A DNA stretch of 64,000 bases. Origin: a bacterium (GTDB lineage: Archaea; Nanoarchaeota; Nanoarchaeia; Woesearchaeales; UBA10216). The notes under the pieces were generated by a model. It saw nothing but the letters and a program-made list of their open reading frames with translations, had not been told where the DNA came from and did no database searches. The stretch lies in contig JAAGZO010000437.1 in assembly GCA_024206195.1 (NCBI GenBank), positions 62,001 to 126,000 of the forward strand, given 5' to 3'. Each line of letters opens with the position of its first letter. The stretch's first letter is position 1. The position numbers were made by a program, and so were the translations under genes. Shown here in pieces: positions 8,525-15,983 of this stretch.

Positions 8525-9700
8525 ATGAGAGTACTAGTCACTGCTACAACCTTTCCGCGATGGAAGGATGATACAGAGCCTGCATTTGTATTTAACCTGT
8601 CTAATCATCTTGCAGACAGATTCAAAATTCTTGCATTAGTTCCTCATGCACCTTTAGCAAAAAAACATGAGAAAATTGAAGATGTTAATATAAAACGCTT
8701 CCAGTATTTTGTTCCTGCATCAAAGCAGAAGCTTTGCTATGGTGGTGGAATTCTTCCTAACATGAAAAAAAGCTTTCTGGCAAAGATACAGGTCCCTTTT
8801 CTCTTTATTTCAGAGTTCTTTGCAGTTTTATTCGCAGTGAAAAAAGGAAAAATAGACCTTATTCATGCTCACTGGCTTGTTCCGCAGGGCGTTGTAGCAG
8901 CCCTTGTAAAGAAATTCAGCAGGGCAAAGGTAATTGTTTCGATACATGGTAGTGATATTCATCCTTTCAAAAGCAGTTTATTCAGAAAAATGCAGCGTTT
9001 TGTGCTGAAAAATGCAGACTTTGTAACAGTAAACTCAAATACAACCAAAGAAGAGATGAAATCAAGATTTCCTGAATTTGATTATAACATAATCCCTATG
9101 GGTATTGAACTGAATAATTTCAAAGGAAAAACACCGCATGATGGAATAAACATCCTTTGCGTTGGAAGGTTAAGCGAGCAAAAAGGCATCCAATACCTTA
9201 TGCGCGCAATGCCATATGTTACAAAAAGCTTTCCTGATGCAAAGCTCACAATTGTTGGAGAGGGTCCTTACAAGAAAGAGCTGATGAAGATAAAGGGACA
9301 GATAGAATCCAAAAACATTATATTCACAGGCGCATTAAACCAGACTGAGCTCTTAAAGCGCTACAGCAGCGCAGATGTTTTTGTCCTTCCATCAATATCC
9401 GATGCCAGATTAGGGAAAGAGGGACAAGGTTTAGTGCTTTTAGAGGCAATGGCAGCAAAGATTCCATGCATTGCAGCAGCAACAGGCGGAATAAAAGACA
9501 CAATCGAAGACAAGAAGAACGGTCTCCTTGTGCCGCAGAAAAGCCCGCACTCAATTGCAAGCGCTCTCATAACTCTTTTATCAGACAAAAAATTACAGGA
9601 AACGCTTACAGAAAACGGAGCAATAACAGTAAGAAACTATTCATGGGATAAAATAGCAAACAGGTTTGCAAATCTATACGAAAAATGTCAAAACAAATGA
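8525..9700 (+). CDS. Glycosyltransferase family 4
   Basis: A GT-B fold enzyme of 391 residues, expected to transfer a sugar from an NDP-sugar to a lipid-linked acceptor at the cytoplasmic face. The N-terminal domain has a positively charged acceptor-side segment and HAHWLVPQGVV (about 119). The C-terminal GT4 domain shows ILCVGRLSEQKGIQYLM and the EX7E motif in EGQGLVLLEAMA (about 299-310). No membrane span. The donor cannot be read from sequence; the rml operon next door makes rhamnose a candidate. Confidence 0.93.
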   Translation: MRVLVTATTFPRWKDDTEPAFVFNLSNHLADRFKILALVPHAPLAKKHEKIEDVNIKRFQYFVPASKQKLCYGGGILPNMKKSFLAKIQVPFLFISEFFAVLFAVKKGKIDLIHAHWLVPQGVVAALVKKFSRAKVIVSIHGSDIHPFKSSLFRKMQRFVLKNADFVTVNSNTTKEEMKSRFPEFDYNIIPMGIELNNFKGKTPHDGINILCVGRLSEQKGIQYLMRAMPYVTKSFPDAKLTIVGEGPYKKELMKIKGQIESKNIIFTGALNQTELLKRYSSADVFVLPSISDARLGKEGQGLVLLEAMAAKIPCIAAATGGIKDTIEDKKNGLLVPQKSPHSIASALITLLSDKKLQETLTENGAITVRNYSWDKIANRFANLYEKCQNK

Positions 9701-10683
9701 TTTACAGGTTTTTGAACACTAAATTAGGAAAAGCATTATTTAAACTTCTTCCTGTAAAGGTAACTCTTGGGGAAAAAAAGCCAGCAAAAAAACAATTCCT
9801 TATTGCAATAACCGTGGATACAGAAGCAGGCTTTGTAAGGAAGAATGAGTCAAGGGCATGGAACACTTTTTACAGGGACGCATTCGAGGGATACTATTTT
9901 GGCATAAGGAACTGGAGACGCCTCGCAGAAAAGCATGACATAAATCTTACCTTTTTTTTAGAACCGCACTGCTTTGCTGCAAAAGGCCATATTTATGCAA
10001 GAATAGTCAATGAAATGAGAAACTCGATACATGAAGTAGGGCTTCATCTTCATCCTGCTCACGACCTTGCATTGCAGGCAGAGATGAAACAATCCTTCAA
10101 AGCAACATCAGCCCATAAATATGATTACAAAACGCAGCGTAAGATGATTGCTGCAGGAAAGAAACTTATCAGGGATCACCTCGGAAAGGATGTTGTTAGT
10201 TTCCGCTGGGGCAATTTTGCATTGAACACAGACTCTGTAAAGGCACTTGCAGAAACAGGATTCAAGGTTGATTCATCAGCCTGTCCTGGGATTTCAGGTC
10301 ATAAAAAGGATGATCGCTTCTATGACTGGACTAAGGCGCGCTCTCATTATCCATGGAGACTAAGCCAGAAAAACTATCAGGACGTAAAAGGAAAATCAAG
10401 GGTTCTTGAAATACCAATTGCAACATTCCGCTGTGTTGGAACAAACAGAGCAGACCCAATAATGGATAGTGTATTAATCAAGGCATTCAATAAGTATTAC
10501 GAGAATGCTGACCGAAGCGAAAAGCCATTCACATTTGTTATTATGTCACATTCTTCAGAAGCAACATACAGGGACGGCCAGCCAACACCGATTATGAATG
10601 CAATGGAAGAGTTCGTTCTGCACACTAAACAATTCAAGGACGTAAAATTCGTAACATTAGAAGATGCTGCAAAGAAGTATTAG
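9697..10683 (+). CDS. Polysaccharide deacetylase-like (NodB/CE4 fold) protein
   Basis: About 328 residues. Early on it has ITVDTEAGF (metal-binding Asp of motif 1), then HEVGLHLHPAH (His cluster of motif 2), FRWGNFALN in place of motif 3 and FVIMSHSSEA near the C-terminus. The family removes acetyl groups from amino sugars, so an N- or O-deacetylase acting on the local glycan is likely; the substrate is unknown. The start at 9697 overlaps the upstream stop as ATGA, the coupling pattern used throughout this region; an in-frame ATG at 9685 would add four residues. The last codons form one copy of a 17-bp direct repeat. Confidence 0.85.
   Translation: MIYRFLNTKLGKALFKLLPVKVTLGEKKPAKKQFLIAITVDTEAGFVRKNESRAWNTFYRDAFEGYYFGIRNWRRLAEKHDINLTFFLEPHCFAAKGHIYARIVNEMRNSIHEVGLHLHPAHDLALQAEMKQSFKATSAHKYDYKTQRKMIAAGKKLIRDHLGKDVVSFRWGNFALNTDSVKALAETGFKVDSSACPGISGHKKDDRFYDWTKARSHYPWRLSQKNYQDVKGKSRVLEIPIATFRCVGTNRADPIMDSVLIKAFNKYYENADRSEKPFTFVIMSHSSEATYRDGQPTPIMNAMEEFVLHTKQFKDVKFVTLEDAAKKY
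10666..10682 (+). repeat. 17-bp direct repeat, copy 1 (3' end of deacetylase gene)
   Basis: GCTGCAAAGAAGTATTA, identical to 11125-11141. It encodes the last residues (AAKKY) of the deacetylase plus part of its stop, and its final TTA is the stop codon, read on the minus strand, of the small gene at 10680-11078. Confidence 0.85.
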
Positions 10684-11078
10684 CTTTTTGAAGGATCATA
10701 TCCTGTGGCATACATAAAAAACCTTCCGATAGGGCCTGGATTCATAGGGCCAATTCCTTTATCTGCAGTAGCCTCTCTTTCTTCAGGTTCTTTTGAATTA
10801 AATTCCTTAAGAGCCCTGCTCAAATCAGCATGCAAAGCATTTTCATATAATTCTTGGTCCATCATACTGATAAACTCAGGATTATCAATGTCTTTTCCTC
10901 TGTTTCTCCATACCATATACATGCCTCTAAGAATCAGCAGCTCAGATGCATTATTTTCAGAGTGAAGCCTATCAAGTTCATTAATGAAATCACCATGCTT
11001 CACAGTTTTATTTTTTTGAAGCCTGTCCACAAGTGTTTCATCTTTGTGGAGCATATCCGTAATAATTTGAGGTAACAT
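10680..11078 (-). CDS. Small uncharacterised protein, paralogue of the gene at 11139-11459
   Basis: Not recognised. A 132-residue soluble, mostly helical, acidic protein without signal peptide or membrane span. It shares with its neighbour a (M/V)(Y/W)...W(R/K)xR core and a C-terminal signature, here NPGPIGRFFMYATGYDP, there EPGPVAKFYIESTGYIP. It lies entirely between two copies of a 17-bp direct repeat and is antisense to the surrounding deacetylase gene, which makes it look like an inserted or tandem-duplicated cassette. ATG start at 11078; no clear TATA was identified. Confidence 0.7.
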   Translation of the reverse strand: MLPQIITDMLHKDETLVDRLQKNKTVKHGDFINELDRLHSENNASELLILRGMYMVWRNRGKDIDNPEFISMMDQELYENALHADLSRALKEFNSKEPEEREATADKGIGPMNPGPIGRFFMYATGYDPSKS

Positions 11079-11124
11079 AGAAGCAGGTAATTAATATCCG
11101 CTAATAAATCTTGTGTTAAAAAAG

Positions 11125-11141
11125 GCTGCAAAGAAGTATTA
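11125..11141 (+). repeat. 17-bp direct repeat, copy 2
   Basis: Second copy of GCTGCAAAGAAGTATTA, noncoding on the plus strand. Joined at this point, the deacetylase would still end AAKKY followed by TAA. Its last three bases are the stop codon of the second small paralogue on the minus strand, at exactly the same relative position as in copy 1. Confidence 0.85.
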
Positions 11142-11459
11142 ACCCTCTAGAGGGATATATCCTGTAGATTCTATATAGAATTTAGCAACCGGGCCTGGTT
11201 CCTCTGTAATGTCAGTTTTGTGATCTGCAAGCATGGCAATTATGTATAAATTGTCTTCTATTTCTTTGATAGTATTAGAATCCAGTTCTTGATCATCTGA
11301 GGTTCTTGTTTTCCATCCCATATACGCGTGCATAATATCTACTAGCCCAGAAGTATCATTTTCTTCAAATAATCGTATGAATTCATCTCGTAAAGCAACA
11401 TAATCCAATACCTCTTCCTGAGATGCACGAATCTCATCTGCAAGAGTTTCAGTATCCAT
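11139..11459 (-). CDS. Small uncharacterised protein, paralogue of the gene at 10680-11078
   Basis: Not recognised. A 106-residue acidic soluble protein ending PGPVAKFYIESTGYIP, the signature shared with its neighbour. The start at 11459 (MDTETLADEI) was chosen because the longer reading frame, starting at 11567, would overlap the acetyltransferase gene by about 70 bases with a basic N-terminus that does not align to the paralogue. The two genes read in the same direction with their stop codons placed identically in the 17-bp repeats. Confidence 0.65.
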   Translation of the reverse strand: MDTETLADEIRASQEEVLDYVALRDEFIRLFEENDTSGLVDIMHAYMGWKTRTSDDQELDSNTIKEIEDNLYIIAMLADHKTDITEEPGPVAKFYIESTGYIPLEG

Positions 11460-11499
11460 ATGACGAGATAATGCGTATTTATTGATAAATTTTATGCTT

Positions 11500-11994
11500 T
11501 TATAGCTCTTTACGCAGCTCAATCTTATACTCGAAGAAACCTTTCTTTTTGTAGACAAAACGTGCAAACTTGTTATCGCAGAATGTGCCTACTGCAATAT
11601 GCTTCATTTTCTTTTTCCTGAACCAACCTATTGCTTCCTTTATCAGCTCTGAACCTATCTTTTTTTTCCTGAATCGCTTTATCACGTATAAATCAGCAAT
11701 ATAACCATACTTCTTTATGTGCCTGTAGAGTGGAATTTCATCTTTCAAAAAGAAAAGGGTGTATCCGGCAACCTCGCCGTTGAAGTATGCAATAACCAAT
11801 GCACCATTTCTTGATTTAATGTGTCCTCTTACGAATTTTCTGTAACTATTAACTGCATACGCTCCTTTAACTGCATAAGTCTTGAGCTTCTTGTTTTTGT
11901 GGAGAACTGCCTTGTTGTGCTCAGCCATGAAATCCTTCCACAGCTTTTCAATCTGCGGCAAATCCTTCAATGTTGCTTTTCTTGTTTTTATCAT
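11500..11994 (-). CDS. GNAT-family N-acetyltransferase
   Basis: A 164-residue protein with the GNAT core: N-terminal RKATLKDLPQIEKLW, a central strand GALVIAYFNGEVAGYTLFF, then YIADLYVIKRFRKKKIGSELI, where RxxxIG replaces the classical acetyl-CoA loop R/QxxGxG/A, and a C-terminal FVYKKKGFFEYKIELRKEL. Acetylates an amine with acetyl-CoA; the substrate could be an amino sugar of the island or a protein N-terminus. It is transcribed from its own leaderless promoter (TATA at 12016-12025). Confidence 0.88.
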   Translation of the reverse strand: MIKTRKATLKDLPQIEKLWKDFMAEHNKAVLHKNKKLKTYAVKGAYAVNSYRKFVRGHIKSRNGALVIAYFNGEVAGYTLFFLKDEIPLYRHIKKYGYIADLYVIKRFRKKKIGSELIKEAIGWFRKKKMKHIAVGTFCDNKFARFVYKKKGFFEYKIELRKEL

Positions 11995-12015
11995 AGTAGA
12001 TACTTAATCAGTCAC

Positions 12016-12025
12016 ATATAAAAAT
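12016..12025 (-). promoter_or_regulatory. TATA box for the GNAT gene
   Basis: Reads TTTTTATAT on the minus strand, centred about 26 bp before the ATG at 11994, so the mRNA is probably leaderless. Confidence 0.5.
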
Positions 12026-12045
12026 CTACCCCTTTCAAACCCACA

Positions 12046-12057
12046 AAATATAAAAAG
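12046..12057 (+). promoter_or_regulatory. TATA box for the radical SAM gene at 12079
   Basis: AAATATAAAAAG, about 27 bp ahead of the ATG; a leaderless start is expected. Confidence 0.5.
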
Positions 12058-12078
12058 CGACCCTAATTTGTCTCTGTT

Positions 12079-13482
12079 ATGAAGGTTTTTCTTGTTGTAG
12101 CAAACACATTGGGGAGATACTACAAGCCATCAACACCTCACAGTGGGATGGCTTATCTTGCAGCTGTGCTGCTCAAAGCAGGCCATACTGTTGAAGTACT
12201 GGATATGAGAATCGGCTACAATGTTGATGCTCTTCTAAAGAGGCTTGCTGAGTCTAAACCAGACCTTGTTGGTGTTACAGGAGCAAGTCTGCAGCACAAA
12301 ATAATGGATGACTTGATTGCATTAATCAAGGGCCGCGGATATAATGTTATTGTTGGCGGTTCTCACGCTTCAATTCTAGGAAAGCAGATTCTTGAAGAGA
12401 CAAAAGCAGATTATGCTGCAATAGGAGAGGGTGAAGAAACAATCCTTGAATTAGCAGATGGAAAACCGCCAGAGGAAATAAAAGGATTAGTCTGGAGAAA
12501 AGATTCCAAGATAATAGTAAACGAGCCAAGACCCTTTATGCAGGATCTTGACAAGATTCCATTCCCTGCTTATGAAATCTTTGAGATGGACAAGTATTTT
12601 GACAAGAAGATTCCAATCATTTCTTCACGTGGCTGCCCATTCCAGTGTGTTTACTGTTCAATCGGCTTTACTGCAGGAAAAAGATTCAGAGCAAGGTCTG
12701 CTGAAAATGTAGTAGAAGAAATAGAAAAGTGGTACAAGAAAGGCTATAGATATTTCCAGTTCCCTGATGATTGCTTCTCTTTTGATATGGTAAGAGCAAA
12801 GAAGATATGCGATCTTATAGTCAAAAAGGATCTAAAGCTTGAGTTTGAGCTTAGAAATGGGATAAGAATAGACAAGACAGATGAAGAGCTTCTTCAGAAA
12901 ATGAAGAAAGCAGGCTGTGTCTATGTCGCATTTGGAATTGAATCAGCAAACCAAGATGTTCTTAACAAGACAAAGAAAGGATTAATCATAGAAAAGGCAA
13001 AGCCAATTGTTCAGGCAGCAAAAAGAGTGGGCATAAAGACTGGTGTTTTCTTTATCATTGGTCTGCCAGGAGACACATTCGAGCGCTTCAAGCAATCGCT
13101 TGACTATGCAATTGAATTAAAAGCAGATGAAATTCGCTTCTACAACCTTGTTCCATACCCAGGAACAGAGATTATTGATTGGATTAAGCAGAACGGAAGA
13201 TTCACAAAGCCTCCAGAGGAATTCCTTAATGATGCAACTTACTGGAATGATGAGCCAGTGTTTGATACTCCAGAGTTCCCTATGAAGGAAAGAGTTAAAG
13301 CATACAATATTTCTGAGTCATATGTTAACAAATATCTTTTCACAACAGAACTTGGCAAGCCAGTAGGTACTCTTGTCTGGCTTGTATGGAAAATAAAGCC
13401 AACAAGAGGAATTCTAATGGAAGCTGGCAAGCGCTTCTGGGTTGTGATGAGAAAAACAAAAGCTAAGTTCAGGTCTTCTTAG
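12079..13482 (+). CDS. Radical SAM protein with N-terminal cobalamin-binding-type domain (1)
   Basis: 467 residues. The N-terminal domain has the B12-binding-type Rossmann pattern (PHSGMAYLAAVLLKAGHTVEVLD, GVTGASL, VIVGGSHASILG, AIGEGEETI). The radical SAM core has SSRGCPFQCVYCS with the [4Fe-4S] cysteines in CxxxCxxC spacing (about residues 186-193), FPDDCFS and the GIESANQDVL strand. The C-terminus ends with EPVFDTPEFPMKERVKAY, shared with the protein at 24717. The classical DxHxxG cobalamin motif is not obvious. The reaction is unknown; methylation or another radical modification of a glycan or lipid carrier fits the neighbourhood. It converges with the following methyltransferase (14-base overlap). 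Confidence 0.92.
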   Translation: MKVFLVVANTLGRYYKPSTPHSGMAYLAAVLLKAGHTVEVLDMRIGYNVDALLKRLAESKPDLVGVTGASLQHKIMDDLIALIKGRGYNVIVGGSHASILGKQILEETKADYAAIGEGEETILELADGKPPEEIKGLVWRKDSKIIVNEPRPFMQDLDKIPFPAYEIFEMDKYFDKKIPIISSRGCPFQCVYCSIGFTAGKRFRARSAENVVEEIEKWYKKGYRYFQFPDDCFSFDMVRAKKICDLIVKKDLKLEFELRNGIRIDKTDEELLQKMKKAGCVYVAFGIESANQDVLNKTKKGLIIEKAKPIVQAAKRVGIKTGVFFIIGLPGDTFERFKQSLDYAIELKADEIRFYNLVPYPGTEIIDWIKQNGRFTKPPEEFLNDATYWNDEPVFDTPEFPMKERVKAYNISESYVNKYLFTTELGKPVGTLVWLVWKIKPTRGILMEAGKRFWVVMRKTKAKFRSS

Positions 13483-14155
13483 CTACAACCATCATGTCGA
13501 ATGAGTTCTTTGTATTGAACAAAAGATCTATCATAAAGAAATACTTCATTATTCTCAGCAGATTAATGTATGCAAAGCTTGGTCTCTTTCCTGTCTTCTT
13601 CTTTTTCATGCTCGAAGGAACATAGACTCTAAGATAAAACTGGTTTATCAGCGGAAAGCCCCAGTAGCGAGTCTTCACAAGCTTAAATCCTGCTTTCTCA
13701 AGCTTCTCTTTTATCTCTTCCCGCGAATATCTCTTGAATCCCTCTGCTGCCTCAAGTTTTGTTCCGAATTTTTCATTAACAGGTATTGTAAGAATCAGAT
13801 ATCCATCTTTCCTAAGCAAGGAATTCATTTTCTTCAGCGCTTTGACATCATCTTTTATGTATTCAACCATCTCTGTTGCAACAACAAGGTCATATTTCTT
13901 GTCTTTTATTTCAAATAGGTTCTTGCAATAAAACTTTGCACTCGAAGACTCATTAACCTCTTTCGCTTCTTCGATTAAGTCCTTAATAAGATCATATCCA
14001 TCAGTATTATATCCCTTTAGTTCGTGACATAGCACACCGCAACCGCATCCCAAGTCTGCAACATCCTTAATCCCTGGTATCTTCTTTATCTCGCTCTTTA
14101 CAATTATCCTCTTGATAAAGTGGATTGGGTTGTTTTTATCAGTATAGTACTTCAC
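13469..14155 (-). CDS. SAM-dependent methyltransferase (class I)
   Basis: 228 residues with ADLGCGCGVL at about 38-47 (SAM-binding motif I), VVATEMVEYIKDD (motif II region) and LRKDGYLILTIP (post-motif). The C-terminus is basic with a hydrophobic stretch. Last gene of a three-gene minus-strand operon (GT2, AglD-like, methyltransferase). It starts at GTG, overlapping the stop of the upstream gene as GTGA. Likely methylates a sugar or lipid-linked intermediate; the target is unknown. Confidence 0.88.
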   Translation of the reverse strand: MKYYTDKNNPIHFIKRIIVKSEIKKIPGIKDVADLGCGCGVLCHELKGYNTDGYDLIKDLIEEAKEVNESSSAKFYCKNLFEIKDKKYDLVVATEMVEYIKDDVKALKKMNSLLRKDGYLILTIPVNEKFGTKLEAAEGFKRYSREEIKEKLEKAGFKLVKTRYWGFPLINQFYLRVYVPSSMKKKKTGKRPSFAYINLLRIMKYFFMIDLLFNTKNSFDMMVVAKKT

Positions 14156-15051
14156 TTTTTCCTCAAATAAAGCAGTCCGATTATTGCTGCCAGTGTATAA
14201 TTGATTCCTGCAAATATAAGATATATTCCTGTTACAACAGTTGCCAGCACTCCTATCTTTCCAAATAAGAACACTGCTGCAGACTCTCTTATTCCCAGGC
14301 CTGCCATTGTCAATGGTATCATTGATACCATGATTACAGTTGCATGCACGAGTATTACGCTAACAAAGTCAACGTGTTGTCCAAGTGCCAATATTATTAT
14401 GTAAATAGTAAGGCTTGATGCAATCCAACGCAGGAATGCAAAGATGAGTGCAAGCAAAAGCCTTTTTTTCTGCTTTTTCAAAAAATAATTTAGTGTTGTT
14501 GAGAATCCTGCAAACTTCTTCTGATGTTTTCCAAGGATTTTTCTAACCAGCACCCTTCCAAGTCCTGTGAATAGCATTGCAACAAATAAACTGAAACCAA
14601 GGACAAGAATTACTACCAGCCAGATTGCCTGGGTTAATGTAAGAAACGTAAAGAATCCAATAACAGCTATTGCTGCAAGCACAATCATTGTAAGTACTTT
14701 TTCAAGAAGCGCTATTGATGTTGCCTGCCCTGTTTTTATTCCTTCTTTTCCAAGGAAGTATATTATTGAGAAATCACCGATTCTACCGGGCATAACAAGC
14801 CCAACAGCCCAGCTCATGCAGTAGTGCTTGAAGAGTTTCTTAAATGGTATATTTGCAAGCGGTGCAGTCAGAAGCTTAAAGCCAGCTGTCGCAAGAACAA
14901 AGAAGACCACATAATAAGCTGCAATCGCAGGCAGATAAATAGGATTCAATGAGGTTATTGCGTCAATTACGCCTGTGAATCCAACATTGTAAACAAGAAT
15001 TGCGAGTATGGCAATGCCGAGAACAAGCCTCACAATATTCTTTAGTTTCAT
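14152..15051 (-). CDS. AglD/LPG-synthase-TM family flippase-like membrane protein (1)
   Basis: A 299-residue polytopic protein with about eight membrane helices, of the lysylphosphatidylglycerol-synthase-TM superfamily (PF03706 type): N-terminal VRLVLGIAILAILVYNVG, MSWAVGLVMPGRIGDFSIIYFL (the conserved PGRxGE/D-type segment), and a C-terminal MIPLTMAGLGIRESAAVFLFG. Members are linked to lipid-linked sugar translocation or polyprenyl-phosphate sugar metabolism. It is coupled by ATGA to the upstream GT2 gene, a pairing seen again at 45262-47199. Confidence 0.88.
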   Translation of the reverse strand: MKLKNIVRLVLGIAILAILVYNVGFTGVIDAITSLNPIYLPAIAAYYVVFFVLATAGFKLLTAPLANIPFKKLFKHYCMSWAVGLVMPGRIGDFSIIYFLGKEGIKTGQATSIALLEKVLTMIVLAAIAVIGFFTFLTLTQAIWLVVILVLGFSLFVAMLFTGLGRVLVRKILGKHQKKFAGFSTTLNYFLKKQKKRLLLALIFAFLRWIASSLTIYIIILALGQHVDFVSVILVHATVIMVSMIPLTMAGLGIRESAAVFLFGKIGVLATVVTGIYLIFAGINYTLAAIIGLLYLRKK

Positions 15052-15929
15052 TTTCGGTTCATATCAGCAAAGAATCCAAACAAGATTATCTGAACCCCTA
15101 TGCTCATTAGCAATACACTAAGCATTACTGTAGGCATATGGCCGACAATTCCTGTTGAAATAAACAACCATACCAACCATAGCCCTGCTAGGAATCCTAA
15201 CACGAAAAATATGAGTCCTACTAGCCCGAAAAACTTAAGTGGCTCGTAATCCCTGTAAATTCTCAATACATTCACGCCAGCCCGACCTGCGTACTGGAAT
15301 GGGTTCTTCATTAATCTACTCTTGCCTTCTCTTTTTGCAAAATAAATAGGAATCTCTTTTATCAAAAACCCACATTTAATGGCTCTTATTATCTGTTCCT
15401 GTGTGTAAGTATAATTTGAGGTGATTTGTACCTTTTCTGCAACCTCTCTGGTGAATGCCCGAAATCCTGTCTGAGCATCACTTATCTTACGGCCAGTTAC
15501 CTGTGATATAACCTTTGAGAAAGCCATATTGCCAAGCTTCTTTGTAAGAGTCATCTTCTCTATTTTTCCTTGGAATCTTGAGCCAAGAGCAAGGTCTGCA
15601 CCGTCTTCAACAGCCTTTATGAGCTTTGGTATGCTTGTAGCCATGTATTGGCCATCTGCATCTGTGTGAACTATTATGTCAGGCTTTCTTTCAAGGCACT
15701 TTTCCATCTCTGTCCTGAATGCCTTTGCAAGGCCGCAATTAATAGGGTGCCTGAAGACAATTGCGCCATGTTTTTGGGCTGTTTTCGCAGTATTGTCCCT
15801 TGAACCATCATCAACAACAATAATGTCAAAAGAATACTTTGATTTTTTGAGAACATCCTTTATGTTATCTATAACTGATCCAATGCTTTTCTCTTCGTTA
15901 AAAGCAGGAATTGTTACACATATTTTCAT
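15048..15929 (-). CDS. Family 2 glycosyltransferase with C-terminal membrane helices (dolichol-phosphate-sugar synthase-like)
   Basis: 293 residues: GT-A domain with TIPAFNEEKSIGSVID, DIIVVDDGSRDNT and a metal-binding HTDADGQYMA (about residues 90-99), DAQTGFRAF, then two C-terminal membrane helices (about 235-290). This resembles dolichol-phosphate mannose/glucose synthases that charge polyprenyl phosphate. First gene of the operon with the AglD-like protein and methyltransferase, expressed from a TATA shared with the divergent GT-C gene. Confidence 0.93.
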   Translation of the reverse strand: MKICVTIPAFNEEKSIGSVIDNIKDVLKKSKYSFDIIVVDDGSRDNTAKTAQKHGAIVFRHPINCGLAKAFRTEMEKCLERKPDIIVHTDADGQYMATSIPKLIKAVEDGADLALGSRFQGKIEKMTLTKKLGNMAFSKVISQVTGRKISDAQTGFRAFTREVAEKVQITSNYTYTQEQIIRAIKCGFLIKEIPIYFAKREGKSRLMKNPFQYAGRAGVNVLRIYRDYEPLKFFGLVGLIFFVLGFLAGLWLVWLFISTGIVGHMPTVMLSVLLMSIGVQIILFGFFADMNRK

Positions 15930-15947
15930 ACCTCAGAGAAATAGCAA

Positions 15948-15960
15948 TTTATTTATATAT
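15948..15960. promoter_or_regulatory. Bidirectional TATA element between GT2 (minus) and GT-C (plus) genes
   Basis: TTTATTTATATAT serves both directions: about 28 bp ahead of the plus ATG at 15984 and about 26 bp ahead of the minus ATG at 15929. Confidence 0.5.
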
Positions 15961-15983
15961 GTTTCTATCCCTCTCATTTGAAT

